Source: an uncultured Eubacteriales bacterium
Lineage (GTDB): Bacteria; Bacillota; Clostridia; Christensenellales; Aristaeellaceae
Assembly: GCA_900540045.1 (NCBI GenBank)
Contig: UQEF01000083.1
Span: 1 to 13,159, forward strand
Direction: 5' to 3'
DNA: 13,159 nucleotides
Both the position numbers and the translations under genes were made by a program. Positions 6,129-13,159 of this stretch are shown one piece after another (the first letter of the stretch is position 1; every line of letters starts with the position of its first letter). The notes below the pieces were generated by a model, which saw nothing but the letters and a program-made list of their open reading frames with translations, ran no database searches and was not told the origin of the DNA.

Positions 6129-6761
6129 ATGGAAATTCGATCCGTGTTTGACCCTGCCTTCAAGCCCTATGGCCGCGTGGTGGAGGGCTACCCCGTGGAC
6201 GGGCTGCTGGCGGCCCTGAAAACGACCCCCCTGCCCGACGCCGTGGCCTACACCCCGCGCGAGGAAGCGCTGCACGCCGCCGCGGACGCGCAGGCCGTCG
6301 GCGAGGCGCTCTTTGGCGGCATGCCGTTCCAGCTGGGCTGGTGCAACGGCCACAACACGCGCCTCAACTGCCTGGAATACCACCGCGACAGCGAGTTCAA
6401 CCTGGGGACCGAGGCGTTTATCCTGCTTTTGGCCAAGCAGGACGAGATGGAAAACGGCGTGCTGGACACCGCGAAGGTGCGCGCCTTCCGCGTGCCGGCG
6501 GGCGTGCTGATCGAGGTCTACGCCACCACGCTGCACTACGCCCCCTGCCACGCCGACCCCGCGAAGGGCTTCCGCGTGATGGTGGCGCTGCCCGCGGGCA
6601 CCAACACCGACTTCCGCCTTCCCGGCGCGCCCAACCCGCTGGACCGCCAGCTCTGGGCGCGCAACAAGTGGCTGATCGCCCATCCGGACAGCGCTCCGGC
6701 CGCAAAGGGCGCGGTGATCGGCCTGACGGGCGAAAACATCGACATCGCGGGCGACCTGTAG
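6129..6761 (+). CDS. DUF4867 family protein, cupin-like, in sugar operon
   Basis: This soluble 210-residue protein has no signal peptide or membrane segment. I recognise it as DUF4867 from the blocks NGHNTRLNCLEYHRDSEFN (about residues 75-91), ILLLAKQDEM, VPAGVLIEVYATTLHYAPCH (about 122-141) and LPAGTNTDF. The arrangement of H85 and E89 in one block and E129, H136 and H141 in a later block, in a beta-rich protein with VPAG and valine-alternating segments, suggests a cupin-type barrel that might bind a metal. This is inferred from pattern alone. The family has no established biochemical function that I know of. Its place between a pentulose-type kinase and a sugar isomerase suggests a role with the same substrate, such as a mutarotase-like or second isomerase step. 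AAAGGAGAG lies 9 bases before the ATG. Confidence 0.85.
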   Translation: MEIRSVFDPAFKPYGRVVEGYPVDGLLAALKTTPLPDAVAYTPREEALHAAADAQAVGEALFGGMPFQLGWCNGHNTRLNCLEYHRDSEFNLGTEAFILLLAKQDEMENGVLDTAKVRAFRVPAGVLIEVYATTLHYAPCHADPAKGFRVMVALPAGTNTDFRLPGAPNPLDRQLWARNKWLIAHPDSAPAAKGAVIGLTGENIDIAGDL

Positions 6762-6795
6762 GCGCCCTTCAGCACCGCAAAGGAGAGTGGACACC

Positions 6796-8274
6796 ATGCT
6801 GCAAAATATCCCGGTGGTCAAGCCCGGCATCATCGCCGTCAGCCGCGACTGCTTCCCCATCGCGCTGAGCCAGGCGCGCCGCGCCGCCATCGTCAAGGCC
6901 TATGGCGAGGGCCTCTACGAATGCCCCGTCACCGTGGAGAACGAAAAGGACGCCCTCAAGGCCGTCGAGGACGTGCGCGCCGCCGGCTGCAACGCGCTGG
7001 TGGTGTTCCTGGGCAACTTCGGCCCCGAAACCCCCGAAACCCTGATCGCCCAGCGCTTCGAGGGCCCGTGCATGTACGTGGCCGCGGCCGAGGGCGACGG
7101 CGACATGATCAACGGCCGCGGCGACGCCTACTGCGGCCTGCTCAACTGCTCCTACAACCTGGGCATGCGGCATCTCAGCGCCTACATCCCCGAAGCCCCC
7201 GTGGGCACGGCGGAGGAGACCGCCCAGCGCATCCGCGACTTCCTGCCCATCGCCCGCGCCATCATCGGCGTGAAGAACCTCAAGATCATCACCTTCGGAC
7301 CCCGGCCCCAGGACTTCTTCGCCTGCAACGCCCCCATCAAGGGCCTCTACGAGCTGGGCGTGGAGATCGAGGAAAACAGCGAGCTGGACCTGCTGGTGGC
7401 CTTCAAGGAGCATGAGAACGACCCCCGCATCGACGAGGTGTGCCGCGACATGGCCGCGCAGATGGGCGAGGGCGCGTACTACGAGGACCTCAACCGCCGC
7501 ATGGCGCAGTTCGAGCTGACGCTTCTGGACTGGGCCGAAAGCCACAAGGGCGCGCGGCAGTACGTGGCCTTCGCCAACAAGTGCTGGCCCGCCTTCCCCA
7601 GCCAGTTCGGCTTTGAGCCCTGCTACGTCAACTCCCGCCTGGCCGGGCGCGGCATCCCCGTGGCCTGCGAGGTGGACATCTACGGCGCGCTGAGCGAGTA
7701 CATCGGCCTGTGCGTGACCGACGACGCCGTGACCTTGCTCGACATCAACAACACCGTGCCCGCCTACATCTACGACGAGGACATCAAGGGCAAGTACGAC
7801 TACAAGCTCAGCGACACCTTCATGGGCTTCCACTGCGGCAACACCCCCGAATGCAAGCTCTGCGCAAGCCGCGCCGTCAAGTACCAGCTCATCCAGCACC
7901 GCCTGCTGGAGCCGGAGGGCAGCGAGCCGGACTTCACCCGCGGCACCCTTGAGGGCGACATCGCCGCCAGCGACATCACCTTCTACCGCCTCCAGTGCGA
8001 CAGCGAGGGCGTCCTGCGCGCCTATGTGGCCCAGGGCGAGGTGCTCGACGTGGCCACCCGCAGCTTCGGCGGCATCGGCGTGTTCGCCATCCCCGAAATG
8101 GGCCGCTTCTACCGCCATGTGCTGGTGGGCAAGCGCTACCCGCACCACGGCGCGGTCGCCTTCCACCATGTGGGCGCGGCGCTGTTTGAGGTGTTCAAGT
8201 TCCTGGGCGTTAAGGACATCGCCTACAACCGGCCCGCGTCGCTGCCGTATCCGATGGAAAATCCGTTTGCCTGA
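6796..8274 (+). CDS. L-fucose/L-arabinose isomerase family protein
   Basis: This 492-residue cytoplasmic protein belongs to the metal-dependent aldose-ketose isomerase family of FucI and AraA. It contains ITFGPRPQDFF, FPSQFGFEPCYVNSRLAGRG, and ACEVDIYGALSEY. The three metal ligands expected from FucI have counterparts: E292 in CEVD, D316 in LLDINN, and a histidine of the FHH pair at 457-458. The C-terminus has GGIGVFAIPEMGRFY and KRYPHHGAVAFHHVG. It is about 100 residues shorter than E. coli FucI and near AraA length, and belongs to a broad group whose substrate is not fixed. The ATG at 6796 is chosen because AAAGGAGAG (6779-6787) is 8 bases upstream; a GTG at 6787 overlaps that site. Its product is presumably the ketose phosphorylated by the kinase encoded upstream. 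Codon use is strongly C-ending, as in well-expressed genes. Confidence 0.88.
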   Translation: MLQNIPVVKPGIIAVSRDCFPIALSQARRAAIVKAYGEGLYECPVTVENEKDALKAVEDVRAAGCNALVVFLGNFGPETPETLIAQRFEGPCMYVAAAEGDGDMINGRGDAYCGLLNCSYNLGMRHLSAYIPEAPVGTAEETAQRIRDFLPIARAIIGVKNLKIITFGPRPQDFFACNAPIKGLYELGVEIEENSELDLLVAFKEHENDPRIDEVCRDMAAQMGEGAYYEDLNRRMAQFELTLLDWAESHKGARQYVAFANKCWPAFPSQFGFEPCYVNSRLAGRGIPVACEVDIYGALSEYIGLCVTDDAVTLLDINNTVPAYIYDEDIKGKYDYKLSDTFMGFHCGNTPECKLCASRAVKYQLIQHRLLEPEGSEPDFTRGTLEGDIAASDITFYRLQCDSEGVLRAYVAQGEVLDVATRSFGGIGVFAIPEMGRFYRHVLVGKRYPHHGAVAFHHVGAALFEVFKFLGVKDIAYNRPASLPYPMENPFA

Positions 8275-8295
8275 TTGATCCGGCGGGCCTTGTGG

Positions 8296-8334
8296 CCGCC
8301 CGTTCCCGCTTGTGCGGGGGCGGGCGGTTTTTTT
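8296..8334 (+). terminator. Rho-independent terminator after the isomerase gene
   Basis: CCGCCCG (8296-8302) pairs with CGGGCGG (8321-8327), CCCGC (8305-8309) pairs with GCGGG (8314-8318), and the intervening TT/GG can form G-U pairs. The 14-bp stem is closed by TTGT and followed by seven T residues. It ends the sugar operon. Confidence 0.93.
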
Positions 8335-8362
8335 CATGACCGCGCGCCGCGCCGCATATCCT
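8334..8362 (+). promoter_or_regulatory. Candidate sigma-E promoter of yqfC
   Basis: CATATCCT (8355-8362) matches the sporulation sigma-E -10 consensus CATAnnnT exactly. TCATGAC (8334-8340), 14 bases upstream, matches the first four positions of the KMATATT -35 and then diverges. Transcription would begin near 8369, about 28 bases before the yqfC start. In Bacillus subtilis yqfCD is known to be expressed under sigma-E. No good sigma-A promoter is visible in this gap. Confidence 0.45.
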
Positions 8363-8396
8363 TCCCCAAACCGTGTTGTGGAAAGGGGGGACCGGC

Positions 8397-8657
8397 GTGC
8401 TGGAGAAGCTCAAACGGGCGGATATTCCGCAGGAGCTGGTGCTGGGCTGGCCGCGCTCGGTGCTGCTGGGCGATGAAAAGCTGATCGTGGAGCAGCATCA
8501 GGGCATCTTTGCCTGCACGGAAACGGAGGTTGCGCTCAAGACCCTCTGCGGCCTGCTGGTCATCAGCGGCGAAAAGCTGTCCCTGTCGCGCTACGACCGC
8601 GACGGGCTGGTCGTGTTTGGCAAGATCAAAAAGCTGTGCTACCGCCCGAAAGGATGA
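8397..8657 (+). CDS. yqfC: Sporulation protein YqfC
   Basis: This 86-residue protein matches the YabP/YqfC family, close to the roughly 93 residues of the Bacillus protein. Family features visible are the N-terminal amphipathic KLKRADIPQELVLGWPRSVL, then LLGDEKLIVEQHQGIFACTE, and ALKTLCGLLVISGEKLSLSR near the centre, ending in a basic segment. The fold is small and beta-rich, with no signal peptide or transmembrane helix. YqfC is made in the mother cell during sporulation and functions with YqfD; its molecular role is not settled. The GTG at 8397 is chosen because GAAAGGGGGG (8381-8390) ends 6 bases upstream; an earlier GTG at 8373 overlaps that site. Only 7 bases separate it from yqfD. Confidence 0.85.
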   Translation: MLEKLKRADIPQELVLGWPRSVLLGDEKLIVEQHQGIFACTETEVALKTLCGLLVISGEKLSLSRYDRDGLVVFGKIKKLCYRPKG

Positions 8658-8664
8658 CCGCGCC

Positions 8665-9819
8665 GTGAACATCCCCCGATTGCCGTTTGTCACCTGCCGC
8701 TTCACGCTGACGGGGCTGAACCTGGAACGCTTCATGAACACGCTGCAAAAGGAGGGCGTGCCGCTGCTCTCCGCCCGGCGGACGGGGGCGCGCACGCTGG
8801 AGTGCGCCTGCTACCTGCGCGACCTGCCCCGCGTGAGGCAGCTGGCCGGGGAAAAGGGCTGGCGCGTGCAGCGCACGCGCCCCGCGCAGCTGGCGGCGCT
8901 TTGGGCGGCGCTCAAAAAGCGGCCCGGCGCGCTGCTTGGGGCCGCGCTGGCGCTGGCGGCGGCGCTCGTGCTATCGCAGTTCGTGTGGCGGGTGGAGATC
9001 AACGGCGCGGGGCCGTACCGCGCGGATATCGCGGCCTACCTGCAGGAGGCGGGCTATGTGCCGGGCGCGCGGCGCGACGCGCTGGACGCCTCCGCGCTGG
9101 AGCGAAACCTCACGCTTCGCTATCCGGAGGTGGCGTGGTTTCATGCCTATGTGAGCAACGTGACGCTCGTGGTGGACGTGACGCGCGGCGTGCCCATGCC
9201 GGAGCTGCCCTCCGCCCGGCCGGGCGACGTGGTCGCCCTGCGCGACGGCATCGTCGATTCCGTGCGGGTATACGCGGGCACGGCGGCCGTTCAGGCGGGC
9301 GACGCGGTGCGCGCTGGGCAGGTGCTGATTCGCGGCGAGGAGCGGGGTGCGGACGGGGCCTTCGTGCCCGTGGCCGCGCGGGGCGCGGTGATCGCCCGCT
9401 GCTGGCTTACGCACACGGTGGAGATGTCCATGCTGGAGATTCGAAGCGAGGAAACCGGCCGCGAGGCGGCGGTGCAGCAGATCGTGACGCCGTGGTTTTC
9501 GCTGCCCGCCGAGCCCGAAACGCCCGATTTTCTGGCCAGCAACGCCTATATCACGCAGACGCCGGTGGCGGGCTGCTTTTTCCCCGTGTGGCGCAGGGCC
9601 ACGGTGCTGCGCGAGGTGAGCCTGGAATACGTCCGCCGCCCGGAGGGCGAGGTGCGCGCCGAGGCGGGTCAGGCCGCGCTGGACCGGCTCAAAACCCTGC
9701 TGTATGGCTATGAGATCATTGACAAATGGGTAGATTATTGTATGATAGAAGATGATACATTGGCCGCAACCGCCACCGCGGAATGGCTGATGGATATTGC
9801 CGGCCAGGCGCCGGCATGA
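8665..9819 (+). CDS. yqfD: Sporulation protein YqfD
   Basis: This 384-residue membrane protein is near the usual length of YqfD (about 400). It opens with a soluble N-terminal domain, then a transmembrane helix at residues 90-108 (LLGAALALAAALVLSQFVW). It continues as an extracytoplasmic domain starting WRVEINGAGPYRADIAAYLQ, a FtsQ/POTRA-like opening, followed by VSNVTLVVDVTRGVPMP, DGIVDSVRVYAGTAAVQAGD and GQVLIRGEE. The last two resemble a biotinyl/lipoyl-like hairpin ("G-x-V-x-x-G-x-x-V-x-x-G-x-x-L"). It works in the sporulation mother cell with YqfC; biochemistry is unknown. The start is GTG at 8665, with AAAGGATG just upstream overlapping the yqfC stop. The gap to phoH is 16 bases, so the genes are co-transcribed. 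Confidence 0.88.
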   Translation: MNIPRLPFVTCRFTLTGLNLERFMNTLQKEGVPLLSARRTGARTLECACYLRDLPRVRQLAGEKGWRVQRTRPAQLAALWAALKKRPGALLGAALALAAALVLSQFVWRVEINGAGPYRADIAAYLQEAGYVPGARRDALDASALERNLTLRYPEVAWFHAYVSNVTLVVDVTRGVPMPELPSARPGDVVALRDGIVDSVRVYAGTAAVQAGDAVRAGQVLIRGEERGADGAFVPVAARGAVIARCWLTHTVEMSMLEIRSEETGREAAVQQIVTPWFSLPAEPETPDFLASNAYITQTPVAGCFFPVWRRATVLREVSLEYVRRPEGEVRAEAGQAALDRLKTLLYGYEIIDKWVDYCMIEDDTLAATATAEWLMDIAGQAPA

Positions 9820-9835
9820 ACGGAGGCAACCGCAT

Positions 9836-10825
9836 TTGACAACCACCCCAACCATCCGCGTCCCGCTGGCGGGCATGGACGCGTATCTTTCCATTTTCGG
9901 GGCCAACGGCCGCAACCTTTCCCTTCTGGAGGGCGAGCTGGGCGTGACGCTCGCGGTGCGGGGGTCCGACCTGGAAATCAGCGGCGGGGAGGAGGACGCG
10001 GCGCTGGCCGCGCGGGTGGTGGACAAGCTGACGGACCTGAGCGCCCGCGGCGCGCAGATCGACCGCACCACGCTGCGCTACGCCGCGAAGCTGGCGCGTC
10101 AGGACGAGCTGGACCGGCTGGACGACATCGCCTTTGAGGTGGTGGCCATCACCCACCGGGGCCGCCCCGTGCGCTGCAAGACGCTGGGGCAGTACGACTA
10201 CGTGCGCGCCATCCGCGGGCACGAGCTGACCTTTGCCGTGGGCCCGGCGGGCACGGGCAAGACGTATCTGGCCATGGCGCTGGCCGTGGTGGCGCTGCGC
10301 AACAAGGAGATCGAGCGCATCGTGCTCACGCGCCCCGCGGTGGAGGCGGGCGAGAGGCTGGGCTTTCTGCCGGGCGATCTGAGCCAGAAGGTGGACCCCT
10401 ACCTGCGCCCCCTCTACGACGCGCTGTACGACATGATGGGCGCGGAAAGCTATCAGCGCCTGCAGGAGCGCGGCGTGCTGGAGGTGGCCCCGCTGGCCTA
10501 TATGCGCGGGCGCACCCTCTCGGACAGCTTTATCATCCTGGACGAGGCGCAGAACACCACGCCCGAACAGATGAAGATGTTTCTCACGCGCTTCGGCGCG
10601 GGCAGCCGCGTGGTGGTCACCGGCGACGTAACCCAGACCGACCTGCCCCCCGGCAAGCAAAGCGGCCTCACGCAGGCGCTGGAGGTGCTCCGGGGCATTC
10701 CCGAAATCGCCATTGTGACGCTGGACCGCTCCGACGTGGTGCGCCACGACCTGGTGCAGACCGTGGTGCGGGCTTACGAAACCTACGAAAGCACGCGAAA
10801 GGGTGGAGGCCATGATGCCGGGTAA
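9836..10825 (+). CDS. phoH: PhoH family ATP-binding protein
   Basis: This 329-residue cytoplasmic P-loop ATPase has the normal PhoH length. The N-terminal third is the PhoH-specific region. Walker A is GPAGTGKT at 136-143, with K142 contacting phosphate, and Walker B is FIILDEAQN with D236-E237. [18 protein letters not shown], the family motif following Walker A, and [12 protein letters not shown] (sensor region) are intact. PhoH proteins resemble superfamily 1 helicase cores; a role in RNA or ribosome metabolism with YbeY is suggested in the literature, but the function is not settled. TTG at 9836 is the chosen start, with AACGGAGG (9819-9826) 9 bases before it; the in-frame ATG at 9797 lies inside yqfD. 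Its 3' end overlaps the start of pgpH. Confidence 0.93.
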   Translation: MTTTPTIRVPLAGMDAYLSIFGANGRNLSLLEGELGVTLAVRGSDLEISGGEEDAALAARVVDKLTDLSARGAQIDRTTLRYAAKLARQDELDRLDDIAFEVVAITHRGRPVRCKTLGQYDYVRAIRGHELTFAVGPAGTGKTYLAMALAVVALRNKEIERIVLTRPAVEAGERLGFLPGDLSQKVDPYLRPLYDALYDMMGAESYQRLQERGVLEVAPLAYMRGRTLSDSFIILDEAQNTTPEQMKMFLTRFGAGSRVVVTGDVTQTDLPPGKQSGLTQALEVLRGIPEIAIVTLDRSDVVRHDLVQTVVRAYETYESTRKGGGHDAG

Positions 10826-13159
10826 GCATACCATTCGCAAAAAAAAGCAGCTGAGCCGGGAGGCGGTGGGGCATTCGCTGCGCTCCCGCACGGCGCAGTG
10901 CGTCTATGTGATTCTGGCCGGGGCCGTGATTCTGTGCATCCTGTTCATGGCGGCCATCACGCCCCAGCGGTATGACCTGAAGGTGGGCGACATCTCCCAC
11001 ACCACCATCACCGCCAGCAAGGACGTGGTGGACGAGATCAGCACCGCGCGCCAGCGCGAGACGGCCGCCAATCAGGTGGAGCCCAGCTACATCTTCAAGG
11101 AGGATGTGGCCGGGCAGGTCATGCAGGATCTGGCCACCGTGCTTGCGCAGGTGAGCGCCGTGCAGCAGTACGGCCGCCGCGTGCTGGAGCAGTACGCCCC
11201 GGGCGACCCCGACAAGCAGGCCGAATACGTCTTTGCCGAGGCCGAACTGAACTATGCCCGCTCACTGCTCACCCAGATCAGTCTGGCGGATTATCAGCTG
11301 AGCACGCTGCTGCGCGCCACCGACCAGCAGATGGCCGACCTGAACGAAAACATCACCTCCGCCGTGGAAAACACGCTCAATACCACCATCCGCGAAGGGT
11401 ATGTCAACGAATCCATTCAGTATTTGCAGCAGATCATCGGCTACAAGACCGACATCGACCTGCTCCAGAACGTCGTCACCCCCATTTTGCGCAAGGTGAT
11501 CCGCCCCAACATGGTCATCGATCAGGAAGCCACCGAAAAGCTGCGCGACGAGGCGCGCGCCGCCGTGGAACCGGTCATCTACAAGCAGGGACAGAACATC
11601 GTCGTCGCCCGCGAGCGCGTGACCGCCAACCAGCTGGAAATGCTGCGCAGCCTGGGCATGCTGGACGACGACAACGTCGATATCATGATGTACGTGGGCG
11701 CGGTGCTGCTGGTGGCGCTGAGCATCGCGGTGCTCGTCCTGGCGCTGTACCTCTTTGACCGGGAGACGCTGCAAAGCCCGCGCCGCCTCATCATTCTGAT
11801 GCTCATCCAGTGCGTGACGCTGGGGCTGTGCATCCTCGGCCAGCTGATCCACACCTACCTCTCCCCCGCGCTGCTCAGCGCCATGATGCTCACGGGCCTG
11901 CTCTCGGCCAATACGGGCGTCGCGGGCGCCCTGAGCGTGAGCGTGCTGGTCAGCGCGCTCATCGCCGGCGGAGATACCACCTTCGGCGCCGCCATGGTCA
12001 ACCTCCTGCTCACCGCCTTCATCAGCGGGCTGCTGGCCGTGGGCATCATCCGCCGCAGGCCCTACCGCCAGCAGGTGCTGCTCTGCGGCATCGTGACGGC
12101 CATCGCCAACATCGTCATCATTCTCACCATCGGGTTTATGACCAATACCTCCATCGCCGACGTGTTCGCAAACGCGCTGTGGAGCGCCGGCAGCGCGCTG
12201 CTGGCCTCGGTGCTGTGCATCGCGCTGGACCCGCTGGTGGAGACCTTCTTCCACCTGGCCACCCCGGCAAAGCTCCTGGAGCTGAGCAATCCCAACCATC
12301 CCCTGCTGCGCCGCCTGCTGATTGAGGCGTCGGGCACGTATCACCACAGCATCATCGTGGCCAATCTGGCCGAGGCCGCCGCTGAGGCCGTGGGCGGCAA
12401 CCCCCTGCTGGCCCGCGCGGGCGCGTATTTCCACGACATCGGCAAGCTCAAGCGCCCCCTGTATTTCAAGGAAAACCAGATCGGCGACAACCCCCACGAG
12501 CACACCAACCCCTACGTGAGCGCCGCCATCGTGACCGCCCACACCCGCGACGGCCTCATCATGGCCCAGCAGTACCGCCTGCCCCAGGAGATTCAGGACA
12601 TCATCGTGGAGCACCACGGCGATACGCCGGTCATGTTCTTCTACCACAAGGCCCTGCAGGAGGCCGACGGCCAGGCCGTCGATATCGCGGATTTCCGCTA
12701 CGACGGCCGCAGGCCCCAGAGCAAGGAAAGCGCCATCATCATGCTGGCCGATACCGTGGAGGCCGCCGTGCGCAGCATGCACGACCCCACCCCCCAGAAG
12801 ATCCGCGAGTTCATCGCCAAGCTCGTGCGCGGCAAGCTCGACGACGGCCAGCTGGACAACGCGCCGCTGACCCTGCGCGACATCACGCGCATCTGCGAGG
12901 CCTTTGCCACGGTGCTCAACGGCGTGTTCCATGAGCGCATCGAATATCCGGCCATCAGCCCGGCGGCGGCGGCGCATGTGGCCGCGCAGGCCCGGCTGAC
13001 CGAGGCCGCCGAAAGCCCCGTCGAGGAGCGCGAGCTGCACCGCATCCAGCCGCAGGAAGCGCAGGAGAGCGGCGGCGCGGAGGGCGAGGAGGCGTCCGGA
13101 GAGGGCGCGGAGGCTGAGGTTTCCGAGGCGGGTGCTTCCGGGGCGGGCGCTGAGGCGTC
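10815..13159 (+). CDS. pgpH: PgpH/YqfF-type 7TM-HD cyclic-di-AMP phosphodiesterase, 3' end cut
   Basis: The frame is open for 781 codons to the right edge. A basic N-terminus and TM helix (about residues 29-50) precede an extracytoplasmic 7TMR-HDED domain (about 51-288). A multi-helix membrane domain follows (about 291-490). A cytoplasmic HD phosphohydrolase domain (about 500-705) has YHHS (H510), FHDIGK (H540-D541) and EHHG (H600-H601), all metal-site residues expected of the family. PgpH degrades the signalling nucleotide c-di-AMP to pApA. Two ATGs occur in tandem (10812 and 10815); GGAGG (10805-10809) is better spaced for the second. The gene overlaps the phoH stop by 11 bases. After the HD domain the protein continues into an acidic Glu/Ala/Gly tail (from about residue 735), making it longer than the 711-residue Bacillus protein. 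In related genomes ybeY normally follows. Confidence 0.94.
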   Translation, partial: MPGKHTIRKKKQLSREAVGHSLRSRTAQCVYVILAGAVILCILFMAAITPQRYDLKVGDISHTTITASKDVVDEISTARQRETAANQVEPSYIFKEDVAGQVMQDLATVLAQVSAVQQYGRRVLEQYAPGDPDKQAEYVFAEAELNYARSLLTQISLADYQLSTLLRATDQQMADLNENITSAVENTLNTTIREGYVNESIQYLQQIIGYKTDIDLLQNVVTPILRKVIRPNMVIDQEATEKLRDEARAAVEPVIYKQGQNIVVARERVTANQLEMLRSLGMLDDDNVDIMMYVGAVLLVALSIAVLVLALYLFDRETLQSPRRLIILMLIQCVTLGLCILGQLIHTYLSPALLSAMMLTGLLSANTGVAGALSVSVLVSALIAGGDTTFGAAMVNLLLTAFISGLLAVGIIRRRPYRQQVLLCGIVTAIANIVIILTIGFMTNTSIADVFANALWSAGSALLASVLCIALDPLVETFFHLATPAKLLELSNPNHPLLRRLLIEASGTYHHSIIVANLAEAAAEAVGGNPLLARAGAYFHDIGKLKRPLYFKENQIGDNPHEHTNPYVSAAIVTAHTRDGLIMAQQYRLPQEIQDIIVEHHGDTPVMFFYHKALQEADGQAVDIADFRYDGRRPQSKESAIIMLADTVEAAVRSMHDPTPQKIREFIAKLVRGKLDDGQLDNAPLTLRDITRICEAFATVLNGVFHERIEYPAISPAAAAHVAAQARLTEAAESPVEERELHRIQPQEAQESGGAEGEEASGEGAEAEVSEAGASGAGAEA

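Noticed and set aside
4535..8337. Long minus-strand frames opposite the kinase, DUF4867 and isomerase genes
   Set aside because: The plus-strand proteins are full-length family members with intact motifs; the antisense translations are compositionally skewed and match nothing.
11262..13040. A 592-codon minus-strand frame opposite pgpH
   Set aside because: It mirrors the pgpH reading frame; pgpH has all HD residues and membrane segments, and the antisense product is His/Gln/Asp-rich filler.

Overview
The window is a GC-rich, entirely chromosomal-looking stretch from an endospore-forming Firmicute, most likely a high-GC anaerobic Clostridia lineage. The main reason is the block at the right end, yqfC-yqfD-phoH-pgpH, which has the gene order known from Bacillus and Clostridia and includes two sporulation-specific families. 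Strong Shine-Dalgarno sequences, frequent GTG/TTG starts and hairpin-plus-T-run terminators fit this. Lineage is an inference; there is no rRNA to confirm it. I see no tRNA, rRNA, insertion sequence, integrase, CRISPR array or phage gene.

Region 1 (1-3350) holds a minus-strand pair and a divergent plus-strand gene. A small membrane protein resembling a degenerate DUF1294 member runs off the left edge, preceded by a MerR-family regulator with a large C-terminal effector domain. Divergent from the regulator is a secreted flavoprotein with an FAD_binding_2 reductase domain and a C-terminal FMN_bind domain. Its promoter has a 19-bp spacer with an inverted repeat in the middle, the signature of a MerR-activated promoter, so regulator and reductase very probably form one inducible unit. 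The substrate is unknown: residues expected at the fumarate reductase active site are not conserved. A strong terminator closes the unit.

Region 2 (3358-8334) is a carbohydrate-catabolic unit. A LacI-family regulator is followed by a second clear promoter overlapping its stop codon, then a xylulokinase-type FGGY kinase, a DUF4867 protein and a member of the L-fucose/L-arabinose isomerase family, ending in a strong terminator. The expected logic is aldose to ketose by the isomerase, then phosphorylation by the kinase, with the DUF4867 protein in an unassigned step. No transporter or aldolase is present, so the sugar cannot be named from the window. The kinase leader contains inverted repeats that could be operators, and a terminator that works only for antisense transcription.

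Region 3 (8334-13159) is the conserved yqfC-yqfD-phoH-pgpH block, with a sigma-E-like promoter candidate in front of yqfC. YqfC and YqfD are sporulation proteins, PhoH is an ATP-binding protein and PgpH is a 7TM-HD cyclic-di-AMP phosphodiesterase. PgpH is cut by the right edge after an acidic low-complexity tail. In related genomes the next genes are ybeY, dgkA, cdd and era.

Most likely novelty: the MerR-controlled, probably flavinylated secreted reductase with non-canonical active-site residues, and the isomerase/DUF4867/kinase set with unknown substrate.
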